From positions 1 through 23,124 of the forward strand of contig BBXU01002911.1 in the NCBI GenBank assembly GCA_001598975.1: a stretch of DNA of 23,124 nt, written 5' to 3'. The notes beneath the pieces were generated by a model. It was given only the letters and a program-made list of their open reading frames with translations. It did not search any database and was not told the origin of the DNA. The DNA is from Parachlorella kessleri. Lineage: Eukaryota > Chlorophyta > Trebouxiophyceae > Chlorellales > Chlorellaceae. Positions 1 to 8,500 of this stretch are shown piece after piece. The position numbers were made by a program, and so were the translations under genes. Positions within the stretch are counted from its first letter, which is position 1; each line of letters opens with the position of its first letter.

Positions 1-2000
1 ATGGCAACAGGGGAGGCCACAAACACAACTGGGGCAAGGCCACATATTGTGTTGGGCCGTTGTGTCCGTCTGTCAAGCGGGCTTGCACGCAGGGCTACAC
101 GAGATGCACCTACCAGGCAATGACCAGCAGAGTTGGTGTTGGCGGGGTGAGACGTAATGCCAGTCACTTGAGGCTACATGCATACGTGAACCCAGCATGC
201 TAGCCCAGACCTGCACACCCTTGTTTGTGCTTGCCAGCAGCCGCACGAGGCGGGGGATGGCGCCCGCTGACACGATGGCAGCTTTGTGCTCAGCCTTGTC
301 AACAGCCAGGTTGGCAATTGCCCATGCTGCTCTGTGCTGCATCAGGAGGAAACGAGGATTTACTTGAGCTGGAGAGTAGCAGGGAGCCACAAGCGCAACT
401 ACGGCGAAGCACAAAGCGTGGTCGGCCATCCCCTGCGCATGTCGAGCGGTTGGATGTAATGCTGCATAAATTGTACCTAGCAGGCAAAGAACAGCAACGT
501 CCGCTGCGATGGGATGCGGGCCCCCAATGCAGGCCCCTCGACGCCACACATGCATGCATCAACCCAGCATACTTGCCCAGACCTGCACATCCTTGTCCAT
601 GCTCTCCAGCATCCGCACGAGGGGGCGGACGGCGCCCTCTGACATGATGACAGACAAGTGCTCAGCATGCCCGGCCAGGTTGGCAATCGCCCCCGCTGCT
701 TCACCCTGCAACAGGCAGGCATGTGGTATGATTGGGCTGGAGAGCAGCAGGAAAGGCCACAAACACGGCTAGGGAAAGGCACCAGAATGTGGTTGGCCAT
801 CATGCATGCTTGTCAAGCGGCTTGGACGCAAGACTGTATGGCCTTAGCAGGCAGTGACCAGCAGTGTAGGTGCCAGCGGGATGAGACTTGATCCAAGGCA
901 CTCGACGCCACAAGCATTTGCCATCCCAGCATGCTTGCCCTGACCTGCATGTTCTTATCATCATTGTCCAGCAGCCGCACAAGGGGCCGTATGGCGCCCG
1001 CTGACACAAGGGTAGCTCTGCTTTCAGCATTCCCAGCGGACAGCTTGGCAAGTGCCCACACTGAGTAATACTGCATTACGAAGGCACAAATGGTGCCAAA
1101 CATGATCTTGAGAGCAGTTTTGGGGGGGTCACCCTAACGTTGAGTGGCCATCGCAGGAGCCTGTCAAGTAGCTTGGATGCCAGGCTGCATTAGATGCACC
1201 TAGCAGGGCAATCGCAATGAGCAGCCTGTGGGTACCGGCCGGATGGTAGACTTGCAAGTCTACCATCATTGGTAGACTTGCAAGTCTACAAATGGTGCAA
1301 GTCATATGGGACCACATGCATGGCCACCACAGCATGCTTGCCCAGACCTGCATGTCCTCCTCCTTGCTCTTCAGCATCCGCATGAGGGGATGGACGGCAC
1401 CCGCTTTCACGACGGCAGACGTGTGCCCCCCACTCCCATTGATCATGTTAACAATCGCCTTCGCTGCTTCCAGCTGCATCAGGGAGACAACGTCTAAAAT
1501 CTAACTGGAAAGCAGTAGGGGAGACCACACGCAGAGAGTACGGCACGGACGCAAAGGTGGTTGGCCATCATGTGTGGTAAGCGGCTTGGATGCAGGGCTG
1601 CATGAGATCCACCTAGCAGGCAGTGACCAGCAGGGTAGGTGTCAGGAGTGCGAGACTTGAAACCAGTCAAAATGCTGCATGCATTCGCCAACCCAGCATG
1701 CCTGGCCAGACCTGCAGATCCTTGTCCTTCTTTCCCAGCAGCCTCACAAGGTTGGGGATAGCGCCTGCTGACACAATGGCAGCTCCATGCTTCTCATTTC
1801 CAGCGGCCAGGTTGGCAATCACCCGCGCCGCTTCAAACTGCGTCAGGGAGGCATCATGGCGTGTCTTAGCTGGATTCAGGGAGGCATGATGCTACGCTTT
1901 GGTTACCCCATTGTCAGCCAGGCAATGGCCAACATTGCATGAAATGCAAGCAGACCAGGAAGGCAAGGTGGAAAGGGCTGGCGCCAGAAGACATTGAGAG
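1..2000 (-). repeat. Tandem ARM exon-intron units, array A
   Basis: Unit spacing measured from exon start to exon start is 364, 403, 365 and 369 bp (exon starts 1837, 1473, 1070, 705, 336). Introns as well as exons are alike. Seen on the plus strand, the recurring intron blocks are a donor-side block ending CCCAGCATGCTTGCCCAGAC, a middle block with GCTTGGACGC and GATGCACCTAGCAGGCA, and an acceptor-side block with AGCTGGAGAGCAGCAGG and GGCCACAAACACA. The sequence from 1 to 210 is intron of this type; the next exon would fall just outside the window. Confidence 0.85.
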
Positions 2001-2986
2001 GCGATGCCTGCATGCGGGGCCAGGACAGATGCCTGGGATGGCGGTTCTACACAAGAAGCTGCTTGCAGCCCCACATTGCATGAGAAGCTCCACGCTGGGA
2101 GCGCTGCATTGCTGGTGGGACTTCAGACGGTAGGCAACCAACGCAGGCCAAATGCGCCATAATAACAGTGGTTTCTCATACCTGCACATTCCTGTCTGTG
2201 CTCCCTAGCAGGCGTGCAACTGGGGGGATTACGTCTGCGGCCACGTAAAGATTGCCGTGCTCACTACTCCATTGTGCCAGGTTACCAAGTGCCCTTGCCG
2301 CTGCCACCTATACATCACAGCGATAAATGCAAGGGTCAGCACAATAGCTGAGGGGCGGCGCATTCGCATGAGGGCAGAATATGGTAATAATAGGTTGCAT
2401 GTGTTCTTCAGCTGCATGATGCAAGTGTGCACCAGTGGCACTTAAGACCACCGCACCGCCGGCCCGCCCTTGGGATATGACACCAGCACATGCAAGCGCC
2501 AGCCCAGCGGGCTAATAAATACCTGCACTTGTTTGTCCAGGCTCTGCATCAAGCGCCCCAGACGGGGGATGGCGCCCGCTGCCAGGATGGCACCACTAGT
2601 CTCAGCGCTTGCAGCAGCCAGGTTGGCTATCGTCCTCGCTGTCTCAAGCTGCGGGCGCGGCAGGGAGGTGGCGGGCAACGATAGACTAGGGACAATAACC
2701 GAGGCCACAGCCACAGGCAGGGTGAAGAAACATAAATACGTTAATGCAATATTACTGCGGTAGGCTGTCCTTTTGCATGTCAAGTCGCCTGCACTACAAT
2801 ATTGTATTCTATTCTATTTAGACGCACGCTATACTAATCGCACGCTCGCACCCTGCGGGCGGCGGCGACTGTTGGGAGTCGTGAGTCCAGGTGCCTGCGC
2901 CAACCCAAGCCAAGGTTTTCTCATACCTGTACGTTCTTGTCCGTGCTCTCCAGCAACAGCAGCAGAGGTAAAAGACCCGCTGCCAT
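211..2986 (-). CDS. ARM-repeat protein, gene A (partial, 3' end outside window)
   Basis: Minus-strand spliced gene that runs off the left edge. Visible exons, 5' to 3': 2927-2986, 2523-2648, 2182-2307, 1712-1837, 1348-1473, 945-1070, 583-705, 211-336. All introns are phase 0 and have AG acceptors and GT donors. Each full exon encodes one 42-residue armadillo repeat ending in the pattern AGAIPxLVRLLxSxDKxVQ; the 583-705 exon has 41 residues. Visible length is about 313 aa. ARM repeats stack into a superhelix that binds peptides or proteins; no catalytic domain is seen, so the partner is unknown. The start is the ATG at 2986-2984, in a near-ideal context (GCCACCATGG). The reading frame upstream still looks like half an ARM repeat but holds a TGA. 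It is a paralogue of gene B at 5559-10973. The family call is firm; the exact start is less so. Confidence 0.85.
1242..1289. repeat. Pair of perfect palindromes in an ARM intron
   Basis: Positions 1242-1267 form a 26-bp perfect palindrome whose core, GTAGACTTGCAAGTCTAC, recurs exactly at 1272-1289. It lies in the intron between ARM exons 1348-1473 and 945-1070 of gene A and was not noticed in the other ARM introns. Confidence 0.9.
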
Positions 2987-4063
2987 GGTGGCCGTGCTCG
3001 CTCAGCGATCCAAGTTTGCAAGGTTGCCGATCAGTTGAAAATCAAACGCACAAACACTGTAGTGTGGATTCTAAGCAAGCTTGGCGGTGATTGAACACCA
3101 GACTTGTTCGGCCCGCCTGTGTGAACAGTCCCAGTATTACAGCCCCCATTAACCGGCGCAGGCGCAACGGAGCGCCGCCGCCACCGCGCCACAAACTTGA
3201 CCCATCGTTGCATTGCTGCAGTGGTTATACAGGCAGTTGTACGGCTCCAAGTATTGTTTCAAGGACCGTGACGCTCCAGGGCTCAGCGCTCCAGTGAGAC
3301 TGGGCCATTGGTCTTGTCTTTGCAAAACCCATGCTTGCAGGAGGATAACCACTTGTGCACCGGCTACAGGCACGCACAGCAAGGCGGGCATGAGCCTCCA
3401 GCAGAGAGAGAAGGCCAAAAAGTGGTGGCTTCACTGCAGCACCCCTCCCTGGAGACACCCAGACTGCACGTTGGTGGTGCTTTCAGTGGAAGGGGTGCTA
3501 GGCCCTAGGGCCGCGTGCCCAGGTGAAGGTACATATGTTTGCCGCACCTGCAGACCCAGCAACCTCCACCGCGCCAGCTTCCCGCTCCCCTCAGGATGGC
3601 GCTCGCCTGCCCGGCATCCTCTGCACCTTTAGATCCACCTCAGTGGCGAAGGCACCAACCAGGCTTTCACCGCTGCAGCTGCAGTATCCACTGCCACAGT
3701 GATGTCTGTTATAGTGTCTGATGCCGCTGGCACAAAACATCAGTACGGAATGTATGGATCTGAGACTGCTCGTTGCACACATACAGGTAATAGGGGCTTC
3801 GGCTGTCAGCTGCTCTCCGGCCTTATCAACCGCAGCGTGCAGTCCAGGCATGGACAGTGGGACGAGCTGTTTCAAGTCTCCTTGCGGGGATGATCTTGCC
3901 TTCCGATTGGCAGGCTTCGCCGCCAGTCCTATGAATTGAAAACTGTCATGCACAAGGACTGTGGAGCCGAGCTTCATGTGTGGCACCGACTATTGCTGAC
4001 AGTGCTGCCGGGCATACTGAGTAGCTGACCAGAAACTTGCTACAAGCTAGGTCCCCCAGTCGA

Positions 4064-4078
4064 CCCCCCCCCCCCCCC
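4064..4078. repeat. Poly(C) run of 15
   Basis: An uninterrupted C15 run in the spacer upstream of ARM gene A, at the position matching the longer C-rich tract at 12031-12083. Confidence 0.9.
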
Positions 4079-4109
4079 TCTGCCCTTGCCCTTCCCTGTG
4101 AGGATGGGC

Positions 4110-4345
4110 TGTATTGCCTATGGCAGTAAGTAGTTCTGATGCCGACGCTGAATCCTACCCCAGACTTGCAAGTAGATGCCATGGCCCTAGTGCTCGTATG
4201 TGCGCACCTTAAAGTCCTGCTAGATCAGCAGAGGAGGGTGGGGGCGCTCGTAGGCTTGGCACCCTCTTAGTGCCCGACTCCCCGGCACTGAACTTAGAGT
4301 CCTGCTAGCACCTGGTGCCTGTAGCAACACACACATTTACGCAGT
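4110..4345 (-). pseudogene. Decayed ADAT1-like deaminase fragment, left copy
   Basis: This is homologous to 12150-12440. On the minus strand the ATGT(R/K)C and SK-containing signature is still visible, but with an in-frame TAG directly after the cysteine codon and further stops. It is certainly not coding. The family assignment rests on the better-preserved right copy. Confidence 0.3.
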
Positions 4346-5061
4346 GAGCGCAGGATGTAAGGTGCTTCTCCCACGCGCCGCCTGGCTGCCAAGGCTATTG
4401 GTGCAGTTCCAGTGGGCCTGGCTGTGGCAGCTGAAATGTGAATAGCACTCCATGGTTGCTCCTTACCGGACAGCCACTGCCACAAGGCTGTAGCAGGTCG
4501 GTTGTCCCTTGTCTGCGGTTATCCCTTGTCTGCGGTTGTGATGCCTCCTGGTTAGGCCAGCCGGCTTTGCCACCGGCATTCTCTCAGTCCCTTAGACACG
4601 ATGTCTGACATGCTGAACCCGGTTTGTTGCTCAACACTGCTGCCTGCCAGTGGCTTGATCAGTGTCAGGCAGCGTTCGTCCCCGCTCGCTATTGCCACCT
4701 CCGCTTCAACATGCTGCTCTTTTGCGCCCAGCATAAACAATCCAAAAGCCTACCGGTGCAGGAAGGAGTTCATCTAGTAATCTGCACCTGGCGTTGTTGG
4801 ACACGTTGCACTGACCGAGGGGGATTACCAAAGCCACTTTAAAAACATTACAGTTGTTGGATTTGCTTGGACATATCAACCTAGTGCCATGCATAGCATC
4901 ACTCTCGCGCCCGTACCGCGGCGCACCCGCCAAGACATGACCACCATGCACCATGGGAACTACATTTTGGCAAAACGCCACACAAGGCGCAACGACACAT
5001 GCTACTTGTCCTTGTGGATGTGCATTAAAACACAGGCGCCATCGTAACCTAACACGCAGTC

Positions 5062-5315
5062 ATGGCTGCAGGCCAGCCAGGTTCACACAGCAGCCTTCAC
5101 TTGGCCTAGGGCTAGGTGCCTCAGATCATCTGCTTAGCGACTTCCGCAATCCGTTCCATTCGTGCCAAGGAGAGTGGCAAGCAGGCAGCGTTCTGCGGCT
5201 AGTTAGGCTGGGACACTGTCTACCACCCAGAGAGCCATCAGTCAAGGAGGACCCAGAGATCCGCTATCTTGAGGCTAGGGCATGTCATGTTACCAAGTAG
5301 TGTCCTTCAGCTTGG
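5062..5315 (+). pseudogene. Orphan first exon of the LCIB-type gene
   Basis: This is homologous to exon 1 of the intact LCIB-type gene (13431-13683). The ATG at 5062, the segment coding for the transit peptide, the segment around CTTGAGGCTAGGGC and the exon-1 donor (TTGG|GTAAGG at 5315/5316) are all still recognisable. It is broken by an indel just after the ATG and by in-frame stops (for example TAG in GCCTAGGGCTAG near 5107). No later LCIB exons follow: homology ends near 5384, and ARM gene B then ends at 5559. It therefore cannot make the protein. It was carried along by the segmental duplication, whose breakpoint fell in intron 1. Confidence 0.85.
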
Positions 5316-5558
5316 GTAAGGCAGGGCACCAGGGTGACTACCAAGAAAACTGACTCCCCTTCTCCCCCTGAGCATTACGGTTGCCTTCAAGAAATGCTGG
5401 TGGCTTACTGACGCAGCTGGCACCCGTCACACTGCTGTCTGACCCCTTCCTGTCACGTGCATCTCCATCTTATGAGTGAAGTTTAAGTCTCGTCCGCCCA
5501 ACTGCCTCTTAAGAGTTAGCATGCAAGAAGCCGGCCGTTGTGTCTTCCTCCATACGAA

Positions 5559-8500
5559 TCACATGCTGGAGTTGTCCAGCAAGGAGTCCTCCTCCGACAA
5601 GAACTCCTCCGACAAAAACTCCTCCGAGGAGTCCTCTCCCACGGGCTCCTGGCCCGCAGTGCAGGTGGGGTCAGCATCAGTAGATCTCCCCATGCCTGCC
5701 GATGCATTGGCAGCCTCGTGTACAGCAGCTCCAAGGTACAAGACCTCAATTGCCCACGCTGCTTGGTTCTGCAGCCACAAAGGGAGGCCACATGGCCAAT
5801 TTTGCTGGAGGGTAACGCGATGGCCACATTTGCCAATTGTTGTACTCTTATTAGCATGGGTGGCAGTGCGAACAGGGAGTGAGTTATGAGCTGGAATGAC
5901 AGGGCTGGATGCAGAATGCAAAATATTATGCTGCACAAGATGCTGGGGAGAAAAAGGGCCGGCAGGACGTGGCATCTCATGCATGCTGAGACTGCCGGCG
6001 GAGACACGCTATACAGAATGCGTGCAGACCTGCACACCCTTGTCCTTGCTCTCCAGCAGCCGCACGAGGGGGGGGACAGCGCCTGCTGACACGATGGCAG
6101 CTCCGTGCCCAGCATTCCCAGCGGCCAGGATGCGAATCGCCAGCGCGGCTGAATACTGTGTCAGGGTAGCATGGTGGCAAATATTAGCTGGAGAGCAATA
6201 GGGAGTCCCCAGACACAGCCATGGCAAGGAAAGTAGAGTAATTGTCCATCTCATGTGCCTGTCAAGCGGCTTAATCGCCAGGCTGCATGAGATGTACCTC
6301 ACAAGCAATCACCAGCAGCCTAGGTGCCGGCGGGATACAAAATGTATTGCAAATCATTCGAGGCCACATGCATGCATCAACCCAGCACGGCTGCTCAGAC
6401 CTGCACAGCCTCGTATGTGCTCTCCAGCAGCCGCCCGAGGGGGGGGATGGCGCCCGCTGACACGATTGCAGACGTGTGTTTAACGTTGTTAGCGGCCAGG
6501 TTGGCGATCGCCCGCACGGCTTGCAACTGCATCTGGGAGCCGCGGTTGCAAACCTTAGCTGGAGAGCAGTAGGGGAGGTCCCAAGAACAGTCATGGAAAG
6601 GGCACATGAATGGCTAGCCGACTTGTGTGCCTGTCAAGGGGTTAAACGCCAGCTGCAAACGATGCACCTAGCAGGCGTTGACCAGCAGCCTAGGTGCCGG
6701 CGGGGTTGAGGGCACATGCATGTGGCCTCGCATGACTGGCTTCTATTGCATCGTACTGCAGCCAGCGCTGTTGCGCAGTGCAAGGCAAACATCATGTAGC
6801 CCGGCGCCGAGCTGCTTGACAGGCAAATGTGAAGACCAACCACCCTCCCATCCCTGCAATAGCTGGGCTTGTGGCCTCCCTTCCTGCTCTTTGGCTCAGC
6901 TTTGCCATCATGCCCCGCTGATGCAGCATTATGCAGCGTGTGCGATTGTCAATCTGGCCCATGGGAATGATGAGCATAAAGCTGCCATCGTGTCAGCGGG
7001 CGCCATTCCCCCCCTCGTGCGGTTGCTAGAGAGCAAGGACAAGGATGGGCAGGTCTGGGCAAGCATGCTGGGCTGGCTGGCCCATGGGCGCCCAGCATGC
7101 TTGCCCAGACCTGCACATCCCTGTCCGCGCTCTTCAGCATGGTAATGAGGGGTGGTATTGCGCCCATTGACATGATGGCAGGCGCGTGCTCCGCATTGCC
7201 CACGACCAGGTTGGAGATTGACCGTGTTGCTTGATGCTGCAGGGAGGGCAAGGTGGCAACCTGAGCTAGAAGCAGCAGGGGAAGCGACACGGACAGCCAA
7301 GGGAAGAACCCAAGGGTGTTTGGCCATGGCGTGTTTGGCAATGGCGTGTTCCTGTCGCTTGGACGCCAAGCTGCATGAGATGCACCAGCACCAGCAGCCA
7401 ATAGTTAGCATAGAAAGTTATGGTAGGGTTCGGCGGGATGCAAGGCTTCATGCAAGTAAACGACGCCACACATGCGCCTACCCAGCATGCTTGCACAGAC
7501 CTGTAAATCCATTTCCGTGCTCTCCAGCAGCCGCACGAGGGCGGGGACAGCGCCCGCTGACACAATGGCAGTTTTGTCCTCACCAATAGCAGCGGCAAGG
7601 TTGGCAATTGCCCACGCTGCACAATGCTGCATCAGCGAGGCATGCTGTAAAGCTGAGCTGGAGAGCAGCAGGGGAAGCCAAGAGCACAGCTACGGCAGAA
7701 GCACATAGCGTCATTTGCTTATTATCAGCTCGTGTGCCTATTGAGCGGCTTGCAAGTGGATGCAACACTGCGTAAGTTGTACCCAGAAGTTGTTGATCAG
7801 CGGCATAGGTGTCGGCGGGCTGCGGGACTTAATACAAGGCACTCGCGGCCACATGCGCGCGCCCCCCCAGCATGCTGGCCCCTACCTGCACAATCTGGTT
7901 CGTGCTCTCCAGCAGCCGTACGAGAGTGGGGACGGCGCCCGCTGACACGATGGCGCCCGCTGACATGATGACTGAACTGTCTTTGATTTTCCCCGCTAAT
8001 AAGTTGGTAAGCGCCCGCGCTGACTCATACTGGTTAAGGGAGTCATGGTGGCAAGTGTAAGCTCGCTAGCGGTCGGAGAAGCCACAAACAAAGGCAGGGG
8101 AAAGCCACAAGGGGTATGGCCATCATGTGCGCCTTTCAACCGGCTGGAAGCTTTGCTGCATGCCGTATGGTTTGAAGGCACAGACCAGCAGACTAGGCGT
8201 CAATGGGGTCCGACACTTCATGCAAGCTACTCGGTGACACATGTACGTGCCAACCCAGAATACATGCCCACACCTGCACATCCTCATTCTTGCTTTCAAG
8301 CAGCCGCACGAGACGGGAGATGGCGCCCGCTGACACGATGGCAGTCTTGTGTTCAGCAGCCAGGTTGCGAATCGCACGTGCTGCATTTTGCTGCATCAGG
8401 TGGGGCAAGGTGGCAAACCTCAGCTGAAGAGCAGCAGGGGAGGTCACAGAGGTGCTTGGCCATTGCGTGTGCCTTACAGCGAGATATTTTCCGCGGCTGC

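Larger units (their letters stand above)
2987..5061. other. Spacer between ARM gene A and the LCIB exon remnant
   Basis: Upstream region of ARM gene A. At 2987-3050 the sequence still reads as the first half of an ARM repeat (LIGNLANLDR then TGA). It contains a C15 run at 4064-4078, the decayed deaminase-like stretch at 4110-4345, and a short tandem duplication of CCCTTGTCTGCGGTT around 4505-4537. Open frames such as 3213-3632 (plus) and 3591-3986 (minus) are not preserved in the homologous spacer, so no gene is called. Confidence 0.6.
2023..5384. repeat. Segmental duplication, left copy
   Basis: This stretch is colinear with 10021-13757. Shared landmarks, left/right: GGACAGATGCCT (2023/10021), ARM exons (2182/10171, 2523/10523, 2927/10914), GCCGCACCTGCAGACCC (3541/11501), a poly(C) tract (4064/12034), GACGCTGAATCCTACCCC (4144/12175), and the LCIB exon 1 region up to CATTACGGTT or CTTACGGTT (about 5375/13748). 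The ARM part probably continues further left as the rest of the paralogous gene. The copies differ by many substitutions and indels, so the event is not recent. Confidence 0.85.

Noticed and set aside
225..647. Long plus-strand open frame opposite ARM exons
   Set aside because: It crosses two minus-strand ARM exons and an intron and owes its openness to their composition; similar shadows lie opposite most ARM units.
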